A stretch of DNA of 64,000 nt from Streptococcus sp. oral taxon 061 (GCF_013394695.1 NZ_CP058258.1:1260001-1324000); one strand, 5' to 3'; positions 49,877-60,184 are shown, numbered from the stretch's first letter. Made by a program: numbers and translations. The notes: a model not told the origin generated them from the sequence alone.

Positions 49877-50395
49877 TTACAAACCAGGTGCTTGTCCTAA
49901 TTCTGCCGCAAGCATCCAGACTGTTTTTTCAAGGTCAGCCTTAGCACCAACGAAGATATCATTAGTAACATCATCACCTTCCTCATCAGTTACATCCAAT
50001 GCTTTTTGGAAGAGTGTGATGAGGTAACGATAAATAGATAGAACACGCTCTAAACTTTCTTCTACGTTACGGAATTCTCCAACTTCTTCTTCGATTTCAC
50101 TGTGTTGAAGGAATTCTGTCAAAGTAGAGTAAGGTTTGCCACCAAGAGTGATCAAGCGTTCGCTGATTTCATCAAGGTAACCATCAAGGCTATTCATATA
50201 TTCATCCATCTTAGGATGCCATACCATAAAACCACGTCCACGCATGTACCAGTGTACTTGATGAAGAGCGATATGCGCTACATACAAGTCTGCTACGGCT
50301 TGATTCAAGACTTCTTTCGTTTTTACTAGCGTTTCAGGAGCTGTCTTAGATAATGTTGTTACGTCTTTTAATGCATCTTTTTTCAATTCTACCAT
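49877..50395 (-). CDS. dpr: Dps-like peroxide resistance protein (Dpr)
   Basis: 172 residues of the ferritin-like Dps family, forming dodecamers that oxidise and store iron and so limit Fenton damage from H2O2 made by these streptococci. The ferroxidase site is shared between subunits and is seen in [24 protein letters not shown] and [14 protein letters not shown]. The start at 50395 follows GAGGTG; a GTG at 50404 is less likely. Monocistronic with a strong promoter. Confidence 0.95.
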   Translation of the reverse strand: MVELKKDALKDVTTLSKTAPETLVKTKEVLNQAVADLYVAHIALHQVHWYMRGRGFMVWHPKMDEYMNSLDGYLDEISERLITLGGKPYSTLTEFLQHSEIEEEVGEFRNVEESLERVLSIYRYLITLFQKALDVTDEEGDDVTNDIFVGAKADLEKTVWMLAAELGQAPGL

Positions 50396-50448
50396 TTTTC
50401 TCACCTCATAATATTATTTTTGCAACCATATTTATTGATTACTATCTC

Positions 50449-50477
50449 AGTATACTACACCTAGTAGACAAAAGCAA
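50449..50477 (-). promoter_or_regulatory. dpr promoter
   Basis: Minus strand: TTGCTT (50477-50472), 17 bp, TATACT (50454-50449). No certain PerR or MntR box is seen. Confidence 0.7.
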
Positions 50478-50543
50478 GAAAATTAACCCATATTAAAAAA
50501 GTTGCAATAGACTGATAATTTAAGAATAGGAAGTCGTAATTTT

Positions 50544-52325
50544 TTAGTTGTTTTCTGCGTCTTTACCAGAAAATTGGCTTTGATAAAGGTCATAATAGAA
50601 ACCTTTTGAAGCTAAGAGACTTTCATGATTTCCTTGTTCGATAATCTGTCCATCTTTCAGCACCAAAATCTTGTCCGCTTCCTGAATAGTAGAAAGGCGA
50701 TGGGCGATAACAAAGCTTGTTCTCCCCTTCATCAAACGCTTCATGGCTTTTTGAATCAAGAGTTCTAGACGCGTATCGACTGATGAGGTCGCTTCGTCAA
50801 GGATTAGAATTTTTGGATCAGCCAAGAGTGCACGCGCAATAGTCAAAAGTTGCTTCTGACCAAGAGAAATATTACTTGACTCTTGGTTCATTTCCATGTT
50901 GTAACCACCAGGAAGGGTGCGGATAAAGTGGTCAACATTGGCAGCCTTAGCAGCTTCAACGATTTCTTCATCTGTTGCCTCAAGATTCCCAAAGCGAAGA
51001 TTTTCCTTGATACTGCCTTCATAGAGCCAGGCATCCTGCAATACCATCCCAAACTGTCGACGATAGTCCTGACGAGACAGGTCACGAATATCTTGACCGT
51101 CCACTAAAATAGCTCCAGCAGTTACATCATAAAAACGCATGAGAAGGTTAATTAAGGTTGTTTTTCCTGCTCCAGTTGGTCCTACGATAGCCACCATCTC
51201 TCCTGGTTCAACATCCAGATTGAAATTGCGAATCAATGGTTTATTTTCCACGTATTGGAAATCAACATTCTTGAAGCTAACCTGACCTGTCAATGGTGCC
51301 AGTTCTTTCACTTCAGCAGTTTGGGCTTCTTCCTGTTCATCCAAAACTTCGAAGACACGATCAAGCGAAGACTTAGCACTTTGCATTTGTCCCGCTAATT
51401 GAGTGATATTTTGGATTGGTTGACTAACCTGCCACACATACTGAACGAAAGCTTGCATATTACCAATGGTTAAGCGTCCTGCGATAACCTGCAATCCACC
51501 TAATACTGCAACAATTAAGTAAGTTAAATCCGATACAATATGAAGGGCAGGCATCATCAAACCTGAAATGAAGCTAGCCTTGAATCCAACTTGTTGCAAT
51601 TCATCCGTAATCTTTTCAAATCTCTCTTGAGATTTCTCTTCACGTCCGAAAAGTTTAAGAACATTGAAACCAGTCAAGCTTTCCTGTACAAATCCATTCA
51701 TACTTCCTAGAATGGCTGCCTGCTGTTTAAAGTATGGTTGCGAACGATTCAGAATTGTTTTAGCCCCAAAATAAGTTATCGGAATCGACAAGATAACAAT
51801 GATGGCCAACTGAAGATTTAGATAGAGCACCATTCCCATAACAAAAAGAATGGTAAAGACTGCATTGACAATCTGTAAGAAAGACTGTTGGAGAGCATTT
51901 GAAACAGTTTCAACATCACTGGTAAAGCGACCCAACAAATCCCCAAACTGGTGCTTATCAAAGTAGGACACAGGGATGCGATTGATTTTTTCGCTCATTT
52001 CATTTCGCAAATCCTGTATCATGGACTGCACCGCATTGGTCATAAAGTAGTTTGAATAATATGCCCCCAACTCATAGAGAAGACCACGCAGGAGATAAAT
52101 CACTAGAATTACTGTGATATAGCTGGTATTGATACCTGCTCCTGCAACACCATTTGCCATGGCAAGGAGGTTGCTGGTTAACTCAGTGATAGCAAGCCCC
52201 AATACGAATGGCTCGATAACACTCATAATGACGCTGACTATTTTCAAGAAAACTGCAAAGAAAACAGAGAAACGGTAGGCTTTTAAATAGCTCCATAGAC
52301 GAGCTAGACTAGATTGTTGTTTCAT
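50544..52325 (-). CDS. ABC exporter half-transporter with canonical ATPase site
   Basis: 593 residues: six membrane helices (about 1-320), then one nucleotide-binding domain. Walker A is GPTGAGKTT, the signature is the variant NISLGQKQLLTIARAL, and Walker B LILDEATSSVD has the catalytic Glu. It pairs with the next gene, 10 bp upstream, in the pattern of heterodimeric type IV multidrug exporters (LmrCD, EfrAB, BmrCD). The normal Glu here, against Asp in the partner, marks this as the catalytically competent half. The exported substrate is unknown. Confidence 0.9.
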   Translation of the reverse strand: MKQQSSLARLWSYLKAYRFSVFFAVFLKIVSVIMSVIEPFVLGLAITELTSNLLAMANGVAGAGINTSYITVILVIYLLRGLLYELGAYYSNYFMTNAVQSMIQDLRNEMSEKINRIPVSYFDKHQFGDLLGRFTSDVETVSNALQQSFLQIVNAVFTILFVMGMVLYLNLQLAIIVILSIPITYFGAKTILNRSQPYFKQQAAILGSMNGFVQESLTGFNVLKLFGREEKSQERFEKITDELQQVGFKASFISGLMMPALHIVSDLTYLIVAVLGGLQVIAGRLTIGNMQAFVQYVWQVSQPIQNITQLAGQMQSAKSSLDRVFEVLDEQEEAQTAEVKELAPLTGQVSFKNVDFQYVENKPLIRNFNLDVEPGEMVAIVGPTGAGKTTLINLLMRFYDVTAGAILVDGQDIRDLSRQDYRRQFGMVLQDAWLYEGSIKENLRFGNLEATDEEIVEAAKAANVDHFIRTLPGGYNMEMNQESSNISLGQKQLLTIARALLADPKILILDEATSSVDTRLELLIQKAMKRLMKGRTSFVIAHRLSTIQEADKILVLKDGQIIEQGNHESLLASKGFYYDLYQSQFSGKDAENN

Positions 52326-52335
52326 CCTTTACCTC

Positions 52336-54072
52336 CTATTCTTCTGTTAGAGACGCATTTTTCAACTGCGATTCAGCAATTTCTCGATAGATGTCATTGG
52401 TTTCCATCAATTCTTCATGACGCCCACGACCAACAATTTCACCCTTATCAAGGACGATAATCTGGTCAGCATCCATGATAGTTCCAACACGTTGAGCAAC
52501 AATCAATACCGTAGCATCTTGTGTCACTTCCTTGAGACGACGGCGCAAAATAGCATCTGTACGGTAGTCCAAGGCTGAGAAAGAATCATCAAAGATATAG
52601 ATATCTGGACCCTTGATGACTGCTCGTGCAATCGACAAACGTTGTTTCTGACCACCTGATAGGTTGCTTCCGCCTTCTGCCAGATGCGTCGCAAAACCTT
52701 CTTCTCGACTTTCGATAAAGTCTTTGGCTTGGGCCACATCTGCTGCTTGGTGCAAGTCCTCATGACTGGCATCCTCTTTCCCGTAACGGAGATTGTCTGC
52801 GATAGTCCCAGTAAAAAGCAAGGCCTTTTGTGGAATAAATCCAATCTTCTGACGGAGTGATTTGAGACGGTAATCCCGGACATCAACACCATCGACCTTG
52901 ATTTTCCCTAGCGTAACATCGTAGAAACGAGGAATCAATTGAACTAGAGTAGACTTACCTGACCCAGTTGAACCGATAAATGCAATGGTTTCTCCCGGTT
53001 TAGCAGTGAAGGAAATATTATGCAAAACAGGGCTTTCTGTTTCCCCAGGATAGGCAAAGGTCACATTATCAAATTCTAAATAACCATGAGTTTCTGTTTC
53101 TTGAATTCCACCCTCGTTTGGATCAATGGAAATTGGCATATCCATGATTTCTTTCAAACGCTCACTAGATACAGCTGTTCTAGGATACATGGTGAAGAGG
53201 TTTGATAAGAATAGGAAGGACAAGAGAGCATGGAAACTATACTCGATGAAGGCTACCAAATCACCAATCTGCAAACTGCCGTGCTTGAGGGGATCAAGGG
53301 CAAACCAAACGATAGCCACAATCATAGCGATAATGATTTGCACAAATAGCGGTTCTGTCAAACCTGTCAATTTGAATAAACGATTCGAATTGTCCGCATA
53401 GATAGCATTTTTCTCTTCAAAACGTTTTTCTTGGAAGTCTTCACGAGCAAAGGCACGTATGACACGCAAGCCCATCAAATTCTCACGGACATACTGATTA
53501 ATCTTATCCAGTGTTTTCTGTTGCTTTTCAGATAAGGGGCGAGTTTTGACCGCCACATAAATGACTACTACAGCCAGAAAAGGTACGGAAAAAGCGACGA
53601 TCCAGGCTAGTGAAGGACTCGTCAAGAAAATCATGAGAATACTCGACAGCATCATCATGGGAGTGATAACACCCAACTTAAGCGTTTGTTCCGCAAACTG
53701 CATGAGGACAAAGGCATCACTGGTGATACGAGTAACTAGTGAAGACACACCAATTTGTTCATATTCGTGATGAGAATACTCCTGTAACTTAGCATAGACA
53801 TCATTTCGCATTTCCTTAACCATATTGGTAGTCAGTTTACTAGCAGCATAGGCTAGAACAATCCGCCCACATGTTCCCAAGACGATTATGACCAACATGA
53901 CAATAGCCCAAAAATAGAGCTTATCCTTGTCTCCTTGGTTGATTCCCTGGTCAATCATGCGGGCCAGAACAGTCGGTAGTCCAAGATTGACAATAACAAA
54001 GAAAATAGCTCCAAGGAAGTCTAAAACTAGCCATTTGGGATAACGTTTGAGATAAGACCAAATATAAAGCAT
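52336..54072 (-). CDS. ABC exporter half-transporter with degenerate ATPase site
   Basis: 578 residues from the ATG at 54072 (AGGAGA upstream); a start at 54123 would run through a hairpin. Six membrane helices, then an ATPase with Walker A GSTGSGKST, signature LSGGQKQRLSIARA and Walker B YIFDDSFSALD. The residue after Walker B is Asp in place of the catalytic Glu, the usual sign of the inactive site in heterodimeric exporters. It works with the canonical half downstream. Transport of drugs, peptides or lipids are all possible. Confidence 0.9.
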   Translation of the reverse strand: MLYIWSYLKRYPKWLVLDFLGAIFFVIVNLGLPTVLARMIDQGINQGDKDKLYFWAIVMLVIIVLGTCGRIVLAYAASKLTTNMVKEMRNDVYAKLQEYSHHEYEQIGVSSLVTRITSDAFVLMQFAEQTLKLGVITPMMMLSSILMIFLTSPSLAWIVAFSVPFLAVVVIYVAVKTRPLSEKQQKTLDKINQYVRENLMGLRVIRAFAREDFQEKRFEEKNAIYADNSNRLFKLTGLTEPLFVQIIIAMIVAIVWFALDPLKHGSLQIGDLVAFIEYSFHALLSFLFLSNLFTMYPRTAVSSERLKEIMDMPISIDPNEGGIQETETHGYLEFDNVTFAYPGETESPVLHNISFTAKPGETIAFIGSTGSGKSTLVQLIPRFYDVTLGKIKVDGVDVRDYRLKSLRQKIGFIPQKALLFTGTIADNLRYGKEDASHEDLHQAADVAQAKDFIESREEGFATHLAEGGSNLSGGQKQRLSIARAVIKGPDIYIFDDSFSALDYRTDAILRRRLKEVTQDATVLIVAQRVGTIMDADQIIVLDKGEIVGRGRHEELMETNDIYREIAESQLKNASLTEE

Positions 54073-54103
54073 AATTCTCCTTTCTTTTTCATTCAAAATG
54101 CAG

Positions 54104-54130
54104 AAAAGAGCGTGCTTACGCACGCCTTTT
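54104..54130. terminator. GC-rich hairpin between tpiA and the ABC operon
   Basis: GCGTGC-TTAC-GCACGC with T-rich ends on both strands. It may be a second tpiA terminator or a barrier ahead of the ABC genes, whose own promoter I cannot place. Confidence 0.5.
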
Positions 54131-54134
54131 TACT

Positions 54135-54181
54135 AAAAAGAAGACAGGCAGTCTTAACCTCGAGAGAGGGAACTGTCTGTC
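54135..54181 (-). terminator. Terminator of tpiA
   Basis: Minus strand: GACAGACAGT / ACTGCCTGTC (one mismatch) with an 18-19-nt loop, followed by TTCTTTTT. Confidence 0.65.
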
Positions 54182-54196
54182 TCAGATATTTGAGGC

Positions 54197-54955
54197 TTAT
54201 TTTACAAAGTCAAGCAATGCCAAGAAGCTTTCTGGATCAAGTGATGCACCACCAACTAGAGCTCCATCAACGTCTGGACAAGCCATGTATTCAGCAACGT
54301 TTTCAGGTTTTACTGAACCACCGTATTGAACACGTACTTTATCAGCAACTTCTTGACCAAAGTCAGCTGCTACAACGTCACGAACAACTTTACACATTTT
54401 TTGTGCGTCGTCTTGTGAAGCTGATTTACCAGTACCGATAGCCCAGATTGGCTCATAAGCGATAACTGTTGCAGCTACTTGTTCTGCAGTCAATCCAGCA
54501 AGAGCAGCTGAAACTTGAGCACCTACGAATTCTGCTGCTTTACCAGCTTCGTAAGTTTCAAGGCTTTCACCACAACAGATGATTGGAAGCATACCGTTCG
54601 CAAAGATTGCTTTTGCTTTTTTGTTGATGTCTTCGTCTGTTTCGTGGAAGTAGTCACGACGTTCTGAGTGACCGATAACAACGTAGTCAGTACCGATTTC
54701 TTTCAAAACTTGTGGGCTAGTTTCACCTGTGAAAGCACCTGCATTTTCAAAGTAGCAGTTTTGAGCAGCAACTTTAAGGTTTGAACCTTTAGCAGCAGCA
54801 AGAACAGTTGTCAAGTCAACTGCAGGAGCTGCGATACCTGCTTCAACAAGGTCTGATGAAGGAAGTTTTGATGCTACAGCTTCAACGAATGCTTTTGCTT
54901 CTTCTGGGTTTTTGTTCATTTTCCAGTTACCAGCGATAAATGGTTTACGTGACAT
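54197..54955 (-). CDS. tpiA: Triose-phosphate isomerase
   Basis: 252 residues from the ATG at 54955 (GAGG upstream; the ATG at 54976 is unlikely). Catalytic residues are seen: NWKMNK (Lys), GHSERR (His) and [11 protein letters not shown] (Glu), with the phosphate loop YGGSVKPEN. It interconverts DHAP and glyceraldehyde-3-phosphate in glycolysis. Monocistronic with a near-consensus promoter, as suits a highly expressed gene. Confidence 0.97.
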   Translation of the reverse strand: MSRKPFIAGNWKMNKNPEEAKAFVEAVASKLPSSDLVEAGIAAPAVDLTTVLAAAKGSNLKVAAQNCYFENAGAFTGETSPQVLKEIGTDYVVIGHSERRDYFHETDEDINKKAKAIFANGMLPIICCGESLETYEAGKAAEFVGAQVSAALAGLTAEQVAATVIAYEPIWAIGTGKSASQDDAQKMCKVVRDVVAADFGQEVADKVRVQYGGSVKPENVAEYMACPDVDGALVGGASLDPESFLALLDFVK

Positions 54956-54990
54956 TTCACATACCTCTTTTTTCATTTTATTTTCTACTT

Positions 54991-55019
54991 ATTTTATCAT
55001 AAATATAGGGAGCTTGCAA
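54991..55019 (-). promoter_or_regulatory. tpiA promoter
   Basis: Minus strand: TTGCAA (55019-55014), 17 bp ending TGA (extended -10), TAAAAT (54996-54991). Confidence 0.75.
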
Positions 55020-55072
55020 ATCTTACTCTGTAACTAAAAGTCTTCTTTTCAAAAACTTTCCAGTTATTCTTT

Positions 55073-56440
55073 CTATTTGGAAGCTGACTTACGCCTCGTT
55101 AATTTGACCACTGCTTCTGTTCTAGCCGTGTGTGGAAACATGTCAACGGACTGGATATAATGCAGGTCATAGACCTCCATCAATCTAACCAAATCACGCG
55201 CCAAGGTAGACACATTACAGGATACATAAACCATCTTTTCAGGAGCATATTTAACGATGGTATCCAATAGTTTGTCATCTAAGCCTGTACGAGGCGGGTC
55301 CACTATCAAAGCATCGGCGCGATAGCCTTCCTTGTACCAACGAGGGATAATTTCTTCTGCAGTTCCTGCTTCATAATGAGTATTGGTATAACCCATGCGC
55401 TTAGCATTTTCTTTGGCATCCTCAATAGCTTCTGGAATAATATCCATCCCTCTCAAACTTTTGACTTTTTTTGCAAAAGCAAAACCAATGGTCCCAACAC
55501 CACAATAGGCATCGATCAGATGGTCGTCCTCAGTCACGTCCAAGGCCTTAACGGCTTCACTATAGAGAATTTCAGTCTGTTCAGGATTAAGCTGATAGAA
55601 AGCTCGGGGTGAAAGAGAAAACTCATAGTCTAATACACCCTCGCGTATACTATCCTGCCCCCAAATAATCTCTGTCTTGTCCCCATAAATCTCACTAGTT
55701 TTAGCAGTATTGGTATTGACTGCGACAGTCACTACTTCAGGATAATCCTTGACTAAATCTTTCACAAATTGAGTCAAATTCAATTGGCGATTGGTCACAA
55801 TGATAATCTGGACTTCCCCAGTTTTCCGTGCTCGACGAACCATGATGGTCCGAACTCCAAGGATTTTCCGTTCATCCGTAATCGGAATTTGATGATAGGT
55901 CAAAAGCTCAGCAATGCGATTGGCAATAGCTTGTGTCTCCTTATCTTGAACCAGACAGTCCTTTAACTCGACCAAATAATGGGAATTCTGAGCATACAAA
56001 CCTGCCTTGACCTGGCCCTTAAACTTTCGTGTTTGAAATTGCAGTTTAGCCCTATAATACTTTGGTTTCTGCATGCCAATAGTTGGTCTAATCTCAAAGT
56101 TTTCATAGCCAGCAGGGGCAAATTTCTTCAGAGCTTGATGGAGAAGATCTGTCTTGAATTCCAACTGCTTGTCATAGTGTAGGTGCATAATTTGACAGCC
56201 TCCACACTCATTATAAATAGTACAGTCTGGAACTACTCGAAATTTAGATTTTTTATTGACCTCAAGCAGTTTAGCCTCAACGTAGTTACGCTTGACAGAA
56301 GTCACCTGACAATAGATATCTTCACCCTTGAGGGCGCCTGGGACAAAAACGAGTGTTTTCTGGTAAAATCCGATACCTTCCCCGTTAATCCCCATGCGCT
56401 TGATTTTTAATGGAATTTTTTGTTTGACTTTTAGATTCAT
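55073..56440 (-). CDS. 23S rRNA (uracil-5-)-methyltransferase, RlmCD/RumA-like
   Basis: 455 residues. An N-terminal TRAM domain (about 1-60) is followed by the Fe-S cluster cysteines [11 protein letters not shown]. The SAM domain contains [13 protein letters not shown], and the C-terminal catalytic part has [13 protein letters not shown] and [13 protein letters not shown] (nucleophile Cys). In streptococci one RlmCD enzyme makes both m5U747 and m5U1939; this is the likely counterpart. The ATG at 56440 lies 6 nt from an extended -10 (TGA + TAAGAT, 56455-56447), so the mRNA may be leaderless. It is divergent from recX, 37 bp away. Confidence 0.9.
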   Translation of the reverse strand: MNLKVKQKIPLKIKRMGINGEGIGFYQKTLVFVPGALKGEDIYCQVTSVKRNYVEAKLLEVNKKSKFRVVPDCTIYNECGGCQIMHLHYDKQLEFKTDLLHQALKKFAPAGYENFEIRPTIGMQKPKYYRAKLQFQTRKFKGQVKAGLYAQNSHYLVELKDCLVQDKETQAIANRIAELLTYHQIPITDERKILGVRTIMVRRARKTGEVQIIIVTNRQLNLTQFVKDLVKDYPEVVTVAVNTNTAKTSEIYGDKTEIIWGQDSIREGVLDYEFSLSPRAFYQLNPEQTEILYSEAVKALDVTEDDHLIDAYCGVGTIGFAFAKKVKSLRGMDIIPEAIEDAKENAKRMGYTNTHYEAGTAEEIIPRWYKEGYRADALIVDPPRTGLDDKLLDTIVKYAPEKMVYVSCNVSTLARDLVRLMEVYDLHYIQSVDMFPHTARTEAVVKLTRRKSASK

Positions 56441-56446
56441 ATCCCT

Positions 56447-56471
56447 ATCTTATCACAAAGTACGCTATAAT
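56447..56471. promoter_or_regulatory. Divergent leaderless promoters of rlmCD-like (-) and recX (+)
   Basis: Plus strand: TATAAT at 56466-56471, then AGAAAC and the recX ATG at 56478. Minus strand: TGA + TAAGAT (56455-56447), then AGGGAT and the ATG at 56440. Both gaps are exactly 6 nt. No -35 is clear for either. Confidence 0.5.
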
Positions 56472-56477
56472 AGAAAC

Positions 56478-57254
56478 ATGAAAATCACAAAACTTGAAAA
56501 GAAAAAACGTCTTTATCTTCTAGAACTTGATAAGGACCAAACCTGCTACATTACAGAGGATACCATTGTTCGCTTTATGCTGACCAAGGATAAGGAAATT
56601 AGTCCAGAGGAGTTTGCAGAAATTCAGACCTTTGCACAATTTTCCTACGGAAAAAATCTAGCGCTCTACCACTTATCCTTCAAGGCTCGTACTGAAAAAG
56701 AAGTCCGAGATTATCTAAGTAAACATGAAATCGATGAGAACATCATACCCAAAGTCATCCAATCTCTAAAAGATGATAATTGGATAAATGACCGTCAATA
56801 TGCCTATGCTATTATCAACTCTAATCAGCTTTCAGGAGATAAGGGAAGCTATATGCTGATGCAGAAGATTTCTCAAAAGGGAGTTGCCAAATCCATCATC
56901 CAAGAAGTCTTACAAGAATTTGATATGTCGGAAGTCGCAGAGCGCACAGCCCAAAAACTACTGAAAAAATATCAGGGTAAATTACCTGCCCGCGCTCTAC
57001 AAGATAAGATTATCCAAAGCCTAACCAATAAAGGATTCTCATACTCAGAAGCCAAAACAGCCTTTGACCAACTAGATAGCCAAGTCGAAGAAGAAACTGT
57101 TCAGGAACTAATTTTTAAAGAGTTGGATAAGCAATATCGGAAATATTCACGAAAGTATGAAGGATACGAACTGAAACAACGCCTAACCCAAGTTTTAGCT
57201 AGAAAAGGCTATGATTTTTCAGATATAGCCAGCGCTCTCAGAGAATATCTTTAA
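56478..57254 (+). CDS. recX: Recombination regulator RecX
   Basis: 258 residues, an inhibitor/modulator of RecA filaments made of repeated three-helix RecX motifs. Seen: [37 protein letters not shown] and [12 protein letters not shown]. The start is the ATG at 56478; the open frame upstream to 56394 lies inside the divergent gene. No ribosome binding site precedes it, and the -10 is 6 nt away. Transcribed alone. Confidence 0.93.
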   Translation: MKITKLEKKKRLYLLELDKDQTCYITEDTIVRFMLTKDKEISPEEFAEIQTFAQFSYGKNLALYHLSFKARTEKEVRDYLSKHEIDENIIPKVIQSLKDDNWINDRQYAYAIINSNQLSGDKGSYMLMQKISQKGVAKSIIQEVLQEFDMSEVAERTAQKLLKKYQGKLPARALQDKIIQSLTNKGFSYSEAKTAFDQLDSQVEEETVQELIFKELDKQYRKYSRKYEGYELKQRLTQVLARKGYDFSDIASALREYL

Positions 57255-57342
57255 TTTTTTCATGGAAAAACTAAGAACTTTAAATAAAAATGTGATACAA
57301 TAGTAAACGATAAACTTATAAATTGTAGAAAGTTGGTTAGTT

Positions 57343-57876
57343 ATGAAACTTCCAAAAGAAGGCGACTTTATTACAATTCAAAGTTATAAGCATGATGGGA
57401 GTCTCCACCGTACTTGGAGAGACACCATGGTACTAAAAACAACAGAGAACGCTATTATCGGCGTCAACGACCACACACTTGTTACCGAAAGTGACGGTCG
57501 TCGTTGGGTGACTCGAGAACCGGCTATTGTTTACTTTCACAAAAAATATTGGTTTAACATCATCGCCATGATTCGTGATAATGGGATTTCCTACTACTGC
57601 AACATGGCTAGCCCTTATTATCTAGACGAAGAAGCTTTAAAATACATCGATTATGATTTAGATGTTAAAGTTTTTACAGATGGTGAGAAACGCCTCTTGG
57701 ACGTTGAAGAGTATGAACGTCATAAGCGTAAGATGAATTATCCTGATGATTTAGACTATATTTTGAAAGAGCATGTTAAGATTCTTGTTGACTGGATCAA
57801 CAATGAACGAGGCCCCTTCTCAGAAGCCTATGTCAACATTTGGTACAAACGCTACGTAGAACTAAAGAATCGGTAA
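57343..57876 (+). CDS. Nucleoside tri-/diphosphate phosphatase (UPF0374/DUF402, Ntdp-like)
   Basis: 177 residues of the DUF402 fold, with the conserved [35 protein letters not shown] and [14 protein letters not shown] blocks. The Staphylococcus homologue is a metal-dependent nucleoside tri- and diphosphatase, so that activity is inferred. The -10 may be TACAAT (57296-57301, extended by TGA). The ribosome binding site is weak. It ends at a strong terminator. Confidence 0.87.
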   Translation: MKLPKEGDFITIQSYKHDGSLHRTWRDTMVLKTTENAIIGVNDHTLVTESDGRRWVTREPAIVYFHKKYWFNIIAMIRDNGISYYCNMASPYYLDEEALKYIDYDLDVKVFTDGEKRLLDVEEYERHKRKMNYPDDLDYILKEHVKILVDWINNERGPFSEAYVNIWYKRYVELKNR

Positions 57877-57884
57877 AGTTGTCA

Positions 57885-57919
57885 GAGGTCAGGAACAAAA
57901 TCCTGACCTCGTTTTTTTT
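57885..57919 (+). terminator. Terminator of the Ntdp-like gene
   Basis: A perfect 10-bp stem (GAGGTCAGGA / TCCTGACCTC) with a 6-nt loop, followed by G and eight T. Confidence 0.92.
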
Positions 57920-57927
57920 ATAAGCAA

Positions 57928-57951
57928 AAAACCTGCCTTGAGGCAGGTTTT
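57928..57951. terminator. Bidirectional terminator before queH
   Basis: A perfect inverted repeat AAAACCTGCCT-TG-AGGCAGGTTTT serves the minus-strand queH gene and backs up the plus-strand terminator just before it. Confidence 0.85.
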
Positions 57952-57954
57952 CCT

Positions 57955-58722
57955 TTAAATATCTAACTTCGTAACAGTAAATTTGATGTGGGAATAATCT
58001 TTCTCTATATCCTTATCTACCATAAAGGCTGTCGCATCCTTCTTGACCTGCACCAAGTCAATATTTTGAGCTTGAGCTGCATAGACACAGCCACAGTAAC
58101 ATTGGCGATAAATGTCGTACTCTTCACACATTTCTACAGAGCGTTTATAACCTTGATTTTTCTTAAAATCACTGGGAAGATAGTGAGTGGTGTAGATTTT
58201 CTGCACATCAATCCCGATACTATTGATGGTTTGTGAATTTTTATGAGGACTGATGGTTAGGGCTGAGCCAAAGTAGTCAAATCCTAAGTCCATAGCCACT
58301 TGTGCTGTCTTGTCCAAACGATAATCAAAACAGACCTTGCAACGGTCCCCGCCTTCAGGTTCTTCTTCCAAACCTCGAACCAGTTTACGATATTCATTTG
58401 GTTCATAAGGAGCTTCTAGGTATTGGACCTTATTGCCAGTTCGCTCATTGAAATTACTGACAAACTTCTTGGTCACATAGGCACGCTTGTGATACTCAGC
58501 TTTTGGATGGATATTTGAATTTGCAAAATAGATGGTCACATCCGCATACTTGGTCAAATACTCTAGAGTGTAAGTGCTACAGGGAGCACAACAGACGTGC
58601 ATGAGAATAGTTGGTCTTTCTTCATTTTTTTCCCAAACTTGAACCATTTTTTGCATAACACGGTCATAGTTAATCTTTTGATTGGGATTCATCTTGCTTA
58701 GAATTTCTTCTACATCAATCAT
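57955..58722 (-). CDS. queH: Epoxyqueuosine reductase QueH
   Basis: 255 residues of the DUF208/QueH family, which performs the last step of queuosine synthesis in tRNA where QueG is missing. Its Fe-S and metal cysteines are visible as HVCCAPCS, CKVCFDYR and CYCGC. AAGGAGAAGAGC precedes the ATG. No other queuosine gene is near, consistent with salvage of a precursor. Confidence 0.9.
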   Translation of the reverse strand: MIDVEEILSKMNPNQKINYDRVMQKMVQVWEKNEERPTILMHVCCAPCSTYTLEYLTKYADVTIYFANSNIHPKAEYHKRAYVTKKFVSNFNERTGNKVQYLEAPYEPNEYRKLVRGLEEEPEGGDRCKVCFDYRLDKTAQVAMDLGFDYFGSALTISPHKNSQTINSIGIDVQKIYTTHYLPSDFKKNQGYKRSVEMCEEYDIYRQCYCGCVYAAQAQNIDLVQVKKDATAFMVDKDIEKDYSHIKFTVTKLDI

Positions 58723-58789
58723 GCTCTTCTCCTTTTCTTCTTGTTATTTTATCACAAGAAGGCTCTTTGGGCAAATAGGGTTTCATGCT

Positions 58790-59989
58790 TTATTCAGTTA
58801 TTAAGTCCTGATTTAATAGCTTGCCCATCCTTTTTAGACCAATTCTTAAGATAGGATAGGTTAATAGTAAGATAAGGCCTAGAACTAAAAAGACAGCTAC
58901 AAGACCCCAACGATCAATCAACCAACCTGTCAGTGGGAAAATGACAATCATAGATAAACTAAAGAGCATGGAATTGATACTAAGCATAGTTGCTCTTACA
59001 CTGGACGGTAAATAGCCTTGTAAGTCATTAAAATAGATTGGTTGATAAACTGCATAGAGTATATCGGTTAAAAGATAGACGAGAAGAAAAGCAAAGGGAG
59101 TTCCAAAAAATACCAATAGTAAGGCCAAGCCCGTTAGTGCAACAAGAGTCGGAAAAACTCGATTGCTATTCCATTTTTTACCGATTTGACTAGCTACATA
59201 AACTGCTATAAGATTTAAGCCACTACCAATCAGCATGACCAGTGAAACCTGCCATCCTGCTAAGTCACTTATTTTCTGCTGATAGTAAAAGTAAAACATG
59301 CACATGAGTGTTCCGACTAGCTGATAAGTCATCATCCAATAAAAGAGTACTGGTTTTTCATGCCATTCTTTTCGAACTTGCAGGACAATCGTTTTAAAGG
59401 TTAAGCTTTCATTTTTTTCTCTCTTAGCCATTGGTTCTTTCATCAAATAAATCAAGATTATAGAAAGAAAAGATAATCCAATAGCAATTAGATAAGTCCA
59501 AGCCAATGCTCCGTGAATAAAGAAGCCTGCCACAACTGTACCTAGGGTTCGGGTAACTTCTGCCACACCAGACAAAAAGCTCGAAATCTGAAGATATCGG
59601 TCCTTTTGACCCGCTTCAACCGCAGAATCATATAAGAAAGCGGTGCTGGTTCCCGAGTCAAAATTATAGGACCAAGCACTGACCATCATGGCAAGAGCAT
59701 AGATCCAAAAATTCCCCTGACCAAACAAAATCAAGATAGAGGATACAATACTGGCCAAGCGAGCCAAATAGAGATTGGTCTTGTAGCTAAATCGATCGGC
59801 CAACATACCAGATGGGATTTCACATAAGAGACTTGTCCCATGAAAGATACTCTCTAATAGACCGATTTGCAACAAGGAAAGACCATTCTGAATGAAAAAT
59901 AAAATCCAAAAACTGGTAATTCCAAAATAAGATGTAAATTCCAGTCCTGCTAGGAGTGGAATATTACCTTTGTAAGTTCTTTTAAACAT
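58790..59989 (-). CDS. Major facilitator superfamily transporter
   Basis: 399 residues with about 12 hydrophobic segments and an MFS A-like motif GMLADRFSYKTN after helix 2. A central cytoplasmic loop (MKEPMAKREKNES) separates the two halves. The substrate is not identifiable; drug or small-metabolite efflux is usual for such genes. Monocistronic; downstream lies queH, and upstream a RUP-containing gap. Confidence 0.85.
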   Translation of the reverse strand: MFKRTYKGNIPLLAGLEFTSYFGITSFWILFFIQNGLSLLQIGLLESIFHGTSLLCEIPSGMLADRFSYKTNLYLARLASIVSSILILFGQGNFWIYALAMMVSAWSYNFDSGTSTAFLYDSAVEAGQKDRYLQISSFLSGVAEVTRTLGTVVAGFFIHGALAWTYLIAIGLSFLSIILIYLMKEPMAKREKNESLTFKTIVLQVRKEWHEKPVLFYWMMTYQLVGTLMCMFYFYYQQKISDLAGWQVSLVMLIGSGLNLIAVYVASQIGKKWNSNRVFPTLVALTGLALLLVFFGTPFAFLLVYLLTDILYAVYQPIYFNDLQGYLPSSVRATMLSINSMLFSLSMIVIFPLTGWLIDRWGLVAVFLVLGLILLLTYPILRIGLKRMGKLLNQDLITE

Positions 59990-60079
59990 TGTTTTCTCTC
60001 TTTCAATATGTAATATGATTGTTTCTAAAAGACTTACTGAGAGTTGCCTACATTTTCTCTACCTCTTTCATTTAAAGTA

Positions 60080-60184
60080 ATACTCAATGAAAATCAAAGA
60101 GCAAACTAGGAAGCTAGCCGCAGGCTGTACTTGAGTACGGCAAGGTGAAGCTGACGTAGTTTGAATTTGATTTTCGAAGAGTAT
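60080..60184. repeat. RUP-type mobile repeat
   Basis: A 105-bp element with imperfect terminal inverted repeats (ATACTCAATGAAAATCAAA / TTTGATTTTCGAAGAGTAT) matches, from memory, the pneumococcal RUP repeat (about 107 bp), including the CTAGGAAGCTAGCCGCAGGCTG core. RUP has no gene of its own and is thought to be moved by IS630-Spn1 transposase. It lies between asnS and the MFS gene. Confidence 0.85.

Noticed and set aside
50405..50543. PerR or MntR operator upstream of dpr
   Set aside because: The A/T-rich stretch has no match good enough to call; only the core promoter is supported.
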